A DNA stretch of 64,000 bases from an uncultured Clostridia bacterium (GCA_934119935.1 CAKOSX010000005.1:25036-89035), one strand, 5' to 3'. Counted from the first letter of the stretch, positions 1 to 7,148 are shown. Numbers and translations: made by a program. The notes: generated from the letters alone by a model not told the origin.

Positions 1-12
1 TCGGGAATGATA

Positions 13-291
13 TCATTCGCAATAAAAGAGTCGTATCTTCTGAATAGATGGTACGACTCTTTTAGGCATTTTTATCGTTTTCCTGACGTCAGGAAAATGT
101 TCAGTTACGCTAATACCAGTGTTTTCACAGGCAATCATTGCTTTATTTATTACCTTTTCAAAGTTCTCCCATTTATTATACTCTAATATCTTTTGTAATT
201 CTCTTCCATACCAATACTCAATTCAATTCTCGTCAATGTGTCTAGTGTCTTCAAACGTTTGATTTTCTCTCTTCGCATTTCTCATCCCCAT
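13..291 (-). pseudogene. dinD: dinD-like (DNA damage-inducible protein D) fragment, broken
   Basis: Read on the minus strand from ATG at 291, the translation matches the N-terminal (BRO-N-like) part of the DinD family: a FEDTRHIDEN segment, then IEYWYGRELQKILEYNKW, then a stretch ending HFPDVRKTIKMPK. An in-frame TGA at 223-225 interrupts it where the family normally has glycine after DEN. The C-terminal half is missing: past IKMPK the frame runs into the hairpin at 24-63 and stops at 13-15. Family members are around 270-300 residues, so about a third remains. The role of DinD is poorly defined; the family is linked to the SOS response and mobile DNA. Identification rests on motif recall. It lies outside the att-like repeat pair and is probably debris of an older insertion. 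Confidence 0.7.
24..63. repeat. Perfect 12-bp stem hairpin, copy 1
   Basis: Arms 24-35 and 52-63 are perfectly complementary (AAAAGAGTCGTA and its reverse complement), with loop TCTTCTGAATAGATGG. The A-rich and T-rich flanks allow it to act as a terminator on either strand. The loop is almost the same as that of the hairpin at 375-403, so the two look like copies of one element. Confidence 0.6.
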
Positions 292-374
292 CACTCCATT
301 TACATTTAATGGAATTAAATATAAAACGTTTGTTTGTGTTTGTCAAGCATTTTTTATATTTTCCTAAAAAAAAA

Positions 375-403
375 GTTGTATTCTTCTAAATAGATAATAC
401 AAC
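375..403. repeat. Hairpin copy 2 with the same loop
   Basis: GTTGTAT (375-381) pairs with ATACAAC (397-403). The loop TCTTCTAAATAGATA repeats that of the hairpin at 24-63, although the arms differ in sequence. A-rich on the left and T-rich on the right, it may terminate transcription in both directions. The stretch 292-431 holds nothing else I recognise. Confidence 0.5.
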
Positions 404-431
404 CATTTTTCACTTAATACATATATAAATT

Positions 432-517
432 TTGGTGGAGATGAAGGGAGTTGCCAAGCCGCGTCGGGAAAATTGTCCACTGGACAATTTTCTATTCCTC
501 CTTTTCGACTCCCTAGA
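432..517. repeat. 86-bp direct repeat A, starting with the ssrA 3' end (att-like)
   Basis: The first 20 nt (434-453) match the end of the tmRNA gene at 5097-5116 with one mismatch. The whole 86 bp recurs at 4959-5044 with three substitutions. Inside lies a palindrome, GAAAATTGTCC with its complement around a 3-nt loop, and an outer inverted pair GGGAGTTG / CGACTCCC. tmRNA 3' ends are known integration sites, so this marks the far edge of an island inserted at ssrA. Confidence 0.75.
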
Positions 518-556
518 ACTTTATATTATTCATTTAAGTTATATATAAAGTTCTAG
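513..556. terminator. 14-bp inverted repeat next to repeat A
   Basis: CTAGAACTTTATAT (513-526) is perfectly complementary to 543-556 and is followed by a T-rich run on the plus strand, as in a rho-independent terminator. No gene on the left reads into it, so it may instead be structural to the repeat. I see nothing I can support between 557 and 719. Confidence 0.45.
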
Positions 557-719
557 TTTTTCTTTCTGTTCTGGTGCCATCGAGGTAGTTATCTACAACT
601 TTTTGGCTCTCATAACGATTGAGACAAATATCAATCAATTTATATATAAATTAACAGATTTTTTTATAAAAATCAAGAAATTTTATAAAAAAATCTTGCG
701 AAATTTTGTTTCTTTTATA

Positions 720-748
720 TTGATTAATTTTAAATTCTATGTTATACT
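720..748 (+). promoter_or_regulatory. Promoter of small-peptide mRNA, locus 1
   Basis: TTGATT (720-725), a 17-bp spacer and TATACT (743-748) fit a SigA promoter. The predicted start near 755 precedes ATAGGAAATGA (756-766), the 5' motif shared by all four transcripts of the two loci. Confidence 0.65.
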
Positions 749-787
749 AGCTGACATAGGAAATGATGATAAGCAGATGTGGTTTTG

Positions 788-821
788 CCACCAATTATAC
801 GAAATATCGTAAGAGAGGTGG
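788..821 (+). promoter_or_regulatory. 5' UTR hairpin masking the ribosome binding site, locus 1
   Basis: CCACC (788-792) can pair with GGTGG (817-821), which is the Shine-Dalgarno of the peptide. TACGA (798-802) pairs with TCGTA (807-811) inside the same hairpin. The second locus keeps the same layout with different bases (39286-39318), which supports a real RNA fold that keeps translation low. Confidence 0.55.
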
Positions 822-823
822 TG

Positions 824-943
824 ATGTTTATGGTTAAAGTGATACTATTTTTTATAATATCATTTATGTTATCTTTAACATTAAACGTTGCCTTGACAGC
901 AGTTCTGTATAAGAACTGGGTTGATAAGCAACTACATAAATAA
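824..943 (+). CDS. Small hydrophobic peptide, candidate type I toxin (locus 1)
   Basis: This encodes 37 residues from ATG 830, or 39 from the in-frame ATG 824; GAGAGGTGG at 813-821 sits just upstream of 824. The peptide is one membrane-spanning helix (ILFFIISFMLSLTLNVAL) followed by a polar, lysine-containing tail. The core SLTLNVALTA recurs as SLTINVALLA in the peptide at 39168-39269, with the same RBS layout and a convergent antisense promoter. That architecture is typical of membrane-toxic peptides of type I toxin-antitoxin loci. I do not recognise it as Fst, TxpA, BsrG or Ldr, so it may be a new family. Toxicity is inferred. Confidence 0.65.
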   Translation: MFMVKVILFFIISFMLSLTLNVALTAVLYKNWVDKQLHK

Positions 944-944
944 A

Positions 945-1034
945 AAAGCTCACATCTGTAACTTTGGCGAGTTAGGTGTGAGTTTTTACAACTAATTTCG
1001 GCAAAACCACGTTTGTGGGTTTGTCATTTCCTAT
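945..1034 (-). ncRNA. Candidate antisense RNA of peptide locus 1
   Basis: A strong minus-strand promoter (1039-1067) predicts an RNA of about 90 nt starting near 1034. It would end at the terminator 949-982, which is A-rich on its left side and so gives a U-run on the minus strand. It overlaps the peptide mRNA only across that shared terminator. Its 5' end carries ATAGGAAATGA and GTGGTTTTGCC, the same sequences as the 5' end of the peptide mRNA. It has no convincing ORF. The role as antitoxin RNA is inferred from the layout. Confidence 0.55.
949..987. terminator. Shared bidirectional terminator, locus 1
   Basis: CTCACATCT (949-957) pairs with AGGTGTGAG (974-982; one G-U pair), followed by TTTTT on the plus strand and preceded by AAAAAAG. 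It can end both the peptide mRNA and the convergent RNA. Confidence 0.75.
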
Positions 1035-1038
1035 ATTT

Positions 1039-1067
1039 ATTATACACAGATATTTAAGAAAAGTCAA
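1039..1067 (-). promoter_or_regulatory. Antisense RNA promoter, locus 1
   Basis: On the minus strand TTGACT (1067-1062), a 17-bp spacer and TATAAT (1044-1039). It is better than the peptide promoter, as expected if the antisense RNA is in excess. Confidence 0.7.
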
Positions 1068-1087
1068 ATAAAATTTCGCAATTAAAA

Positions 1088-1543
1088 TTATTTACTAAAA
1101 AATCTTATTATAAATTTCCATACTTTTTTATACCATTTAATATTATTTATTTCTATTAAATCTAATTTTTGCTCTTGTTCGGTAGCATCCAAAATAATTT
1201 TTTTCTTATTATTCTTAAAAATATTATCAGAATTATATCTTTCTTTCTTTTTTTCTTCTAATTGCATTCTATCATAATTTTGTTTAGTAATAATTTTTTC
1301 TTTTTGTAATTCTGTAGCCCAATAATCTCTAAATAAAATCGCAATAATTGCTTTTGCAGTTTTTGATACATTTTGTTCATCTAAAGTTTTATTTGGATTA
1401 TATTTAAATATATATTCTTTATTGTGATTTGTTTCGAAAAGCTCTATTTTAGAATTTGGTATTTTTTCATAATCTTCTTTGGAAATGTATTTTAAAATTT
1501 CTAAAACTTCACTATAAGCATTTGCATATTCAACACTTACCAT
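1088..1543 (-). CDS. Hypothetical protein, 151 aa
   Basis: I do not recognise a family. The protein is acidic-to-basic mixed, rich in lysine and glutamate, probably helical, and ends in an amphipathic basic/aromatic tail (WYKKVWKFIIRFFSK) that could touch a membrane. It starts one base after the stop of the upstream 787-residue gene; that gene's last codons supply the AGGAGG ribosome binding site. The two are therefore co-transcribed and probably translationally coupled. It sits in the decayed island between the ssrA-like repeats. A partner or immunity role is possible but nothing in the sequence proves it. Confidence 0.6.
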   Translation of the reverse strand: MVSVEYANAYSEVLEILKYISKEDYEKIPNSKIELFETNHNKEYIFKYNPNKTLDEQNVSKTAKAIIAILFRDYWATELQKEKIITKQNYDRMQLEEKKKERYNSDNIFKNNKKKIILDATEQEQKLDLIEINNIKWYKKVWKFIIRFFSK

Positions 1544-1544
1544 T

Positions 1545-3908
1545 TTATCCTCCTATAGTTGCTTGATTTTCCTTTGTTTTATCTAAATCTCTTTCTTGAC
1601 TTTCAATTGTTCTTTCAGTTTCATCTATTAAAATAGTATCAGATATTTCATCAATAACTTGTTTTCCTAATTTTTGTCCATTTGTTAATTGACTATCTTT
1701 AAATCTATCTTTACACATCTCTATAAATTCTAAATGAGTAAAAATCTTTTTATAGTCCATTCCAAACTCTTGCAACCACTTCTGAATTCTTTCTTTGTTT
1801 TCTTCTGTTGTAATTATTCCAACAAATCTGTCATCATCTTCCTTAAAATCAATTGATTGAACTCCTCCTGGTACTTCAGAGCCAAAATTTTCTAAACCTT
1901 TATAAATCTCATCTTTTTTTGGATAAAATGCAAATATAGCTCCATAAGGTCTGGCTGAGTCGATTCCTGGGTCTGCAAATTCAACAGGAACATGAATATC
2001 ATATTTATTAGCAACAGCAATTTGTATAGCAAACGATTTGAAATCTACACCTCTTTCTTCAGGTGTTTTTAGTCCACCAGTCTTTAATATTTCATATATT
2101 GCTGCAATATCATTATTCCCGTGAAATACCATAGGAATGCCATCTGGTATAATTTCAGCAACTTGCTTGCTAAATGACTGACGAATTCTTTTCCTTTCTT
2201 CTAAATCTTCTGGAATATCTTCTCTCATATATGAAAGTTGATTTTCTAGCTCATTTATTCTTCTTTTTATCTTTTCAACTCGACTACCATATGCCTCTGC
2301 TTTTCTTGTTTCATTATTCTTTATCGCTTCATCATACATTGTTTTATATTTTGTTAAACTATTTTTTTGACTTTCTAAAATTTTTCTAACATACATTTTT
2401 TTATTTTCAAGCATAATTGTTTGATTCCTTTCTAAGCCAGAGTATAAGCCTGCATACCTTGTTTGAGCTATCTCTCTTTGCAATCCTTGTTCATAAGTTT
2501 TTCTATTAGTTCTTTCTAAATTATGATCTAATGTATCACTTATAGACCAATATGTTATTCCATCTAACTGTACTCCAGTTTCTTCAATAGCTTTTGAAAT
2601 TTCATCCATTCTCATTGATTTAAACTCTGCTATACTTCCAATAGTAATACCACTTTTACTTATTTTACTATTAATAAGTTCTACCAAATCCTGCTCAGAA
2701 CGTATTTTTCCATTTTCATCAAACATAAATCTTTCTGGTAAACACATATCAAATTCTGTTATTTGAGTTCTAATTCCTAATTGTTCTAATCTTTTAAAGG
2801 CCTCAAAACATTGTCTAATATCATCTGTATTTTGTGTCATCTCAATATGCATCTGTGTACCAATTGTATCAATTAATCCAGGAGCTAGTCCATTAATTCG
2901 AGATAATTGTTCTATTACAACTTGTCTTCTTTCAGGATTTTCCAAAAACGGTTCATTATATACATACGTTACTCCATCTGGTTTGTTTTCTAATGCATAC
3001 TGAAAAATGCTAACTAATTCTTCGTTGGAAATTCCGTATAATTCTTGCCACATATTTCTGTATGGTTCATCAAAAGAAATTATCTCATTAAGCAAATCTA
3101 CAGAACATATTACTCCTTTTCCATTTATCTTATGCTCCTCATTATATTTTGAAATAAAATCTATAGATTTCTTTACATATTTTTGCAGTTCTCCTAAAAC
3201 ATATTCTTTTTGCTTGCCTATTAAATGTTCTTCCATAGTTTGTTTATCTAATAATGTATGATATCTTGCATACATTCCATTTTTATAGCAAAAATCTAGA
3301 CCCCTTTGAGCATAATAAAAATCATATTTTTCCATATTTGGTATATGTTCATCATACATTTTTTTTGTAACATCATAATATCTTCCTGCTCCTATTAGAA
3401 GAGTATTATGATTAGATAAAATATCATTTAATCCGGATAATTCTTCATAAGTTATGCTTGTCATTTGATCTCTTTCTGTTCCAATAAATCTATGAGCTTT
3501 TTCTGTAAAAATATCATAACTTTCAGGGTGTTCTGCTTTTAATTTTTTCTTAATACCTTCATAACCATTATTTTGAAATACTGAAATGTATGAATCTACT
3601 TCATCAGCAGTAATTCCTGAATGCTTTAATGCTAATTTCAAAACACTTCTTCTGTTTTTAATACTTTGTTCCATTGATACTAATGTGCTCTTATATTGTT
3701 CGACAAGCATTCTTTTTATATCTTCAATATCGTTATCATTCCAACTAGTTAAATCTTCTTCAGAAATATTTAACTGTGAACAATTAATTGCAAAATCTTT
3801 TAATTCTTCTATATTTTTACATTGAATTATACTTAATAATTCAATAGTTTCTGAATTCAAATAAATTCCATTTATTTGACTCTCTAACTTTAATGAAAAT
3901 TCTTGCAC
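1545..3908 (-). CDS. GH10 (xylanase-like) domain protein with helical and C-terminal unknown domains, 787 aa
   Basis: Residues about 165-490 follow the glycoside hydrolase family 10 plan: RYHTLL near 215, VDLLNEI with the expected acid/base Glu275, TIGTQMH near 348, QITEFDM with the expected nucleophile Glu385, and TYWSISDTLDH near 452. Both catalytic glutamates are present. There is no signal peptide, so the protein seems to stay in the cell, which is odd for a xylanase. Residues 1-160 are helical. About 500-585 is a coiled coil. About 590-732 is a separate domain beginning VFHGNNDIAAIYEILKTGGL, reminiscent of the start of ADP-ribosyltransferase-like folds. It lies in a mobile-looking island and leads a two-gene unit with the 151-aa ORF. 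GH10 assignment is good; the substrate is unknown and the ART idea is speculative. Confidence 0.7.
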   Translation of the reverse strand: MQEFSLKLESQINGIYLNSETIELLSIIQCKNIEELKDFAINCSQLNISEEDLTSWNDNDIEDIKRMLVEQYKSTLVSMEQSIKNRRSVLKLALKHSGITADEVDSYISVFQNNGYEGIKKKLKAEHPESYDIFTEKAHRFIGTERDQMTSITYEELSGLNDILSNHNTLLIGAGRYYDVTKKMYDEHIPNMEKYDFYYAQRGLDFCYKNGMYARYHTLLDKQTMEEHLIGKQKEYVLGELQKYVKKSIDFISKYNEEHKINGKGVICSVDLLNEIISFDEPYRNMWQELYGISNEELVSIFQYALENKPDGVTYVYNEPFLENPERRQVVIEQLSRINGLAPGLIDTIGTQMHIEMTQNTDDIRQCFEAFKRLEQLGIRTQITEFDMCLPERFMFDENGKIRSEQDLVELINSKISKSGITIGSIAEFKSMRMDEISKAIEETGVQLDGITYWSISDTLDHNLERTNRKTYEQGLQREIAQTRYAGLYSGLERNQTIMLENKKMYVRKILESQKNSLTKYKTMYDEAIKNNETRKAEAYGSRVEKIKRRINELENQLSYMREDIPEDLEERKRIRQSFSKQVAEIIPDGIPMVFHGNNDIAAIYEILKTGGLKTPEERGVDFKSFAIQIAVANKYDIHVPVEFADPGIDSARPYGAIFAFYPKKDEIYKGLENFGSEVPGGVQSIDFKEDDDRFVGIITTEENKERIQKWLQEFGMDYKKIFTHLEFIEMCKDRFKDSQLTNGQKLGKQVIDEISDTILIDETERTIESQERDLDKTKENQATIGG

Positions 3909-3983
3909 TTTTTCACCTTCTATTGTTTAATTCAAAAATATTATATCAATAACTTTTAATTTTTACAATGATTTAGAACATTT

Positions 3984-4280
3984 TTAAGTATAATTAATAT
4001 TGTTAAACAAATATAATGCTACTTTATTTTGCTCTGTTGTTTCCATTTCCATAAGTTTAGCCATTGCAAACATTACAATCTTATATTTAGCAAAGTTTCT
4101 AAGTGTAATTCTATACTCTTCATCAATATCTTTTAGCATAGTATCAAATTTTTCATAATTGTCTTTAGTATTATATGACCATTTACTTTGACTCATACAT
4201 ATTGCTAGTCTTAATTTATCTTTTATATCCATGTCATTTATCCTATTTATTAAATATTTTATTTTTTCACTTTCCAACAT
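3984..4280 (-). CDS. Hypothetical protein, 98 aa
   Basis: This is a small, soluble, mostly helical protein with no family I recognise (it starts MLESEKIKYLINRINDMD and contains a SKWSYNTKDNYEKFD segment). It starts 8 nt after the stop of the upstream ORF, so it belongs to the same minus-strand unit as the coiled-coil remnant before it. The sense of transcription and codon use match the rest of the island. Confidence 0.5.
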   Translation of the reverse strand: MLESEKIKYLINRINDMDIKDKLRLAICMSQSKWSYNTKDNYEKFDTMLKDIDEEYRITLRNFAKYKIVMFAMAKLMEMETTEQNKVALYLFNNINYT

Positions 4281-4288
4281 TGCACTCC

Positions 4289-4845
4289 TTACTTTAATTC
4301 CATATTATTTTTCTTTTTAACATTAGTATTATTAAGTTCATCTGCTGGTTTAATTTTTCTTGATATATCATTAACAATTCGATTATCATTGTCATCAAAA
4401 ATACCATTTTTATATAGGTCATCGCTAACATATTTATACTTTTCATCTTTATCAAATCCAATTTTATTTTGGAAGTATTTAATTAACTTATGCCAAAATC
4501 CTTTGAATTTTTGTAGCTCTGTTTTAAGCTTTGCTTTTTCAGTTTGTAATTTATTAATAATCTTATCTTTAGTAGATAATTCGCTTTTCAAACTGATAAT
4601 TTGATCTTTTTAGATAAATTAGAAATATAAACATCATTTGAATAATTGAAAACTAACAAATTAATGTTTTTTACAATTACCTTATGTGGTTCGATATAAG
4701 ATAAATTGGTCTTTTCAATTTTTCTAATACTACCTTTTATAAAAGTAGGAGTTACTTTTGAAAACTCACATATAAATTCTAGTCTTTGCTTTAAACTTTC
4801 CTCAAATTGTATTTCCTGTTTAATTATCTTCATTACAGACACCAT
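4289..4845 (-). pseudogene. Coiled-coil protein split by a frameshift (possibly a mobilization-protein remnant)
   Basis: Two short ORFs, 4588-4845 and 4289-4591 (TTG start overlapping TGA), join into one if a base is added to the five-T run at 4607-4611 (minus strand A5 to A6). The repaired junction reads ISNLSKKDQIISLKSELST and gives one unbroken coiled coil of about 185 residues, so one deletion is the simplest explanation. The C-terminal part (FKGFWHKLIKYFQNKIG then a DLYKNGIFDD motif) resembles tails of MobV/Pre-type plasmid mobilization proteins, but the relaxase domain is absent. A sequencing error or programmed frameshift cannot be excluded. Confidence 0.55.
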
Positions 4846-4886
4846 CCTTTCGTTTGGATGATTTTTATATTGTTTTTAAACAACAA

Positions 4887-4920
4887 AAAAATCAACCAGA
4901 TTTATTTTCTGATTGATTTT
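4887..4920 (-). terminator. Minus-strand terminator downstream of ssrA
   Basis: AAAATCAA (4887-4894) pairs with TTGATTTT (4913-4920), with a second short stem inside. On the minus strand the hairpin is followed by a T-run. It would end transcription coming from ssrA before the island genes. Confidence 0.55.
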
Positions 4921-4958
4921 TGTATCTATCTGTTTTATTAGTTCGAACAGATACGTCA

Positions 4959-5044
4959 TTGGTGGAGATGAGGGGAGTTGCCGAGCCGCGTCGGGAAAAT
5001 TGTCCACTGGACAATTTTCTATTCCTCCTTTTCAACTCCCTAGA
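4959..5044. repeat. 86-bp direct repeat B, starting with the ssrA 3' end (att-like)
   Basis: It matches repeat A (432-517) at all but three positions. Its first 20 nt after TT are identical to the ssrA 3' end at 5097-5116. It lies only 52 bp beyond the true ssrA end, so ssrA is followed by a tandem partial copy of its own terminus. The inner GAAAATTGTCC palindrome and the outer GGGAGTTG / CAACTCCC pair are present. Confidence 0.75.
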
Positions 5045-5095
5045 CCAACTATTTTTCAGCCTAGTTATTTTTTGTCAAAATTCTAATTTTTATTC

Positions 5096-5457
5096 TGGTG
5101 GAGATGAGGGGAGTTGAACCCCTGTCCAATATTCTTTCCATATACGTTTCTCCGAGTGCAGTTTGTTATTTAATTTTCCCTGTAAAATTCATTAACAAAC
5201 AAACGGATTTTACAAGTAACCATTTGTTTTACCTACTGTTTTAATGGCTAAAACAGTGTTGTTATCCTACTAATTGACGCCTTATCTAAGACCGTAGGCC
5301 TTCTTAGTAAGACGGGCCGCCTAAGCTTAGGCAGCGTATGCTAATTCTGTATTATCAGCGTTTATTTTTATTTCTGCTTTTTTATAGTGGCCGAAGCAGC
5401 CATCCACTACTCGCTACATATACTTCTGGGATACTGTCGAAAACCAAATACATCCCC
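5096..5457 (-). ncRNA. ssrA: tmRNA (ssrA)
   Basis: The minus strand starts GGGGATG and ends CAACTCCCCTCATCTCCACCA, the usual tmRNA acceptor and T-arm with an encoded CCA. The 5' part contains the conserved TTGGTTTTCGACAG. The tag reading frame runs from a GCA resume codon at 5377 to TAA at 5327-5329 and encodes AEIKINADNTELAYAA, with the usual AYAA degradation end. The RNA rescues stalled ribosomes with SmpB and tags the peptide for proteolysis. Its 3' end is also the integration site used by the neighbouring island. Confidence 0.96.
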
Positions 5458-5467
5458 ATATGTATTT

Positions 5468-5496
5468 ATTATACTCTAATTTCACATTAAAGTCCA
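5468..5496 (-). promoter_or_regulatory. ssrA promoter
   Basis: On the minus strand TGGACT (5496-5491), 17 bp, TATAAT (5473-5468). The predicted start falls near the tmRNA 5' end at 5457. Confidence 0.7.
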
Positions 5497-5576
5497 CTAT
5501 TTTTTTATACTATACATAATTTTCGAAATAATTTACTTTATAGTTAACTGGCACACCATAAAAGTACATTTATAAT

Positions 5577-5605
5577 TTGACATAAAGTGGAAAATGTCGT
5601 ATAAT
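5577..5605 (+). promoter_or_regulatory. Promoter of the orphan gene at 5667
   Basis: TTGACA (5577-5582), 17 bp, TATAAT (5600-5605): a consensus SigA promoter, so the downstream gene is probably well expressed. Confidence 0.8.
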
Positions 5606-5666
5606 AGGAGTAGAGGCGTTTGCCTTTTTTACACACACAAAAAACATCAGAAAAAGGAGATAGACT

Positions 5667-6782
5667 ATGAATCAAAAAGAATTAGTTAATCCTAGCGCCG
5701 TTCCGACTCTCAAGTTTCGGAGTAAGTTTTTAAGGTTGTTTGAGACCTTATCCGAGAGCACTCAAAAGGAGTTGTACTCGATTATCGAGAAATTTGTAAA
5801 CGAGCAGAATGACGTGTATGCAGCCGACATCCTGTGGAAGATTACTTATAACTGTTTTTGGGGGCTTAGCATTCTTGGTCTGAAGGTAAAGGATGAAATC
5901 TTTAAAGACATCCTTGTTCTTGAGGAGAAATACCGTTCTCCTCACGCAAGGCCGCTCGAGATTCCTCCTGAACTTGTGACACCACTTAAGAACGAACTTA
6001 GGTTTCAGCGGAAAAAATTTCATCCAGATTTTCTAATTGTTCATTTCCCTGAGGAATGTGAACAACCTTTCAAGAAGCTTTTGGATGCTTCTGCCGATCC
6101 AGTTCTAACATACGTCGCATGTTATCATTGTTACGATGTTTGTTACTTATCCAATGAGCAGGAAGTTGAAAGAATTCTATTCCTGCTAAAAAGCAAAGTT
6201 AAAGAGAACGTATTTGGTGGAATCCGAAGCTTGAAGTTTAGTTACGAACAGGCTCAATATTTCATGAAGTTAGCACCTTACATTGCTAACTATCTGGAAG
6301 CTCTTTGGCAATCAATTCTTCCAGAAAAAGAACCTGTTTTGAACACCCCGCTTGCAGCTCCGCTCGAAGCATGGCGTGATTCTCACTCCGAAGCACTATC
6401 GTCTGATGAGCTTCCTTTTGATGAAAGCTCTGCCGAAGAAGTTTTTGGCGAGAACAACTCCACACAACAACCTGCTATGGATGAAATGCCCGAGGACATT
6501 GATGAGTCTCTCCAATCTCAGCTATCTTGCCTAAAATCAGCACTTTCTGTTGATTTAGTGGCAAAAAGACCTCTGTCTGTGCACAATATTCTTTCAGACA
6601 GAGAGCTTTTCCAAAAGCTGTTGGAAAAGGCCTACGATGACTCTTTCAAAAAGTCACTAGGCGAGTTTGCTCAGATTGTGTATGCTCTAAAAAGCAGGGG
6701 CTACGATTACAAAGAGGCAATTGTTGTTTTACCCAGAATCGAAGCAATAATTGGTTCCATGTCTATTCTGGAAGGGGCTTAA
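5667..6782 (+). CDS. Orphan protein of unknown function, 371 aa
   Basis: I do not recognise a family. The gene is complete: consensus promoter, AAAGGAG 8 nt before ATG, TAA stop, then a strong terminator. Codon use is clearly unlike its neighbours, with many C- and G-ending codons in an AT-rich genome, which points to transfer or to a different selection regime. The protein is soluble and mostly helical; residues about 225-280 are an acidic, serine- and proline-rich linker (DELPFDESSAEEVFGE) between two helical parts. It sits alone between ssrA and tRNA-Trp, a typical spot for acquired genes. The small gene at 38696 shares the same atypical composition and self-contained layout. Confidence 0.75.
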   Translation: MNQKELVNPSAVPTLKFRSKFLRLFETLSESTQKELYSIIEKFVNEQNDVYAADILWKITYNCFWGLSILGLKVKDEIFKDILVLEEKYRSPHARPLEIPPELVTPLKNELRFQRKKFHPDFLIVHFPEECEQPFKKLLDASADPVLTYVACYHCYDVCYLSNEQEVERILFLLKSKVKENVFGGIRSLKFSYEQAQYFMKLAPYIANYLEALWQSILPEKEPVLNTPLAAPLEAWRDSHSEALSSDELPFDESSAEEVFGENNSTQQPAMDEMPEDIDESLQSQLSCLKSALSVDLVAKRPLSVHNILSDRELFQKLLEKAYDDSFKKSLGEFAQIVYALKSRGYDYKEAIVVLPRIEAIIGSMSILEGA

Positions 6783-6824
6783 GCTTATGATAGCTATCCC
6801 CATATCACTTCCTGAGACACCAGG

Positions 6825-6857
6825 AGTGGCAGACTAACTTGTCTGCCACTTTTGGTA
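6825..6857 (+). terminator. Terminator of the orphan gene
   Basis: AGTGGCAGAC (6825-6834) is perfectly complementary to GTCTGCCACT (6841-6850) across a 6-nt loop, followed by a T-rich tract. Confidence 0.85.
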
Positions 6858-6892
6858 TTTTTATAATTTAATTAATTTTTTTTCTTTTAGTA

Positions 6893-6921
6893 TTGCACAT
6901 TTTGCTATTTTATGCTATTAT
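6893..6921 (+). promoter_or_regulatory. tRNA-Trp promoter
   Basis: TTGCAC (6893-6898), 17 bp, TATTAT (6916-6921), placing the start just ahead of the tRNA at 6935. Confidence 0.55.
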
Positions 6922-6934
6922 AATAAAGTCAGTT

Positions 6935-7009
6935 AGGGGTATGGTGTTAGTGGTAGCATGCCGGTCTCCAAAACCGTTGGGCTGAGTTCGAGTCTTAGTA
7001 CCCCTGCCA
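6935..7009 (+). tRNA. tRNA-Trp (CCA anticodon)
   Basis: The acceptor arms AGGGGTA and TACCCCT pair fully, the T loop is TTCGAGT, and CCA is encoded. The anticodon loop CTCCAAA gives anticodon CCA. The lowest pair of the anticodon stem (27-43) is a C-T mismatch, which is unusual. The CCA anticodon reads UGG only, so this gene gives no support for UGA being read as tryptophan. Confidence 0.9.
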
Positions 7010-7148
7010 AAAGCTTAGTAATTTATTACTAGCTTTTATTTTTTTCAAAAATATCTTGTGACTTCTGATTTGTGTCTTTTTCGTGAAAAGTATGGACAAA
7101 CTTTGATCAGTATGCTATTATGCTTATTATTAATGAAATGGGGTTTTT

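Noticed and set aside
603..812. 69-aa frame starting at 603
   Set aside because: It runs through the promoter and leader of the small-peptide locus, has no RBS and has AT-rich random composition.
720..1067. Direct member of the Fst/par family
   Set aside because: The peptide lacks the Fst motif, and the 5' repeats are inverted and not direct, so both RNAs start alike; only the convergent layout and shared terminator agree.
4920..5117. 65-aa frame over repeat B
   Set aside because: It is the translation of the att-like repeat and tmRNA end, with no RBS.
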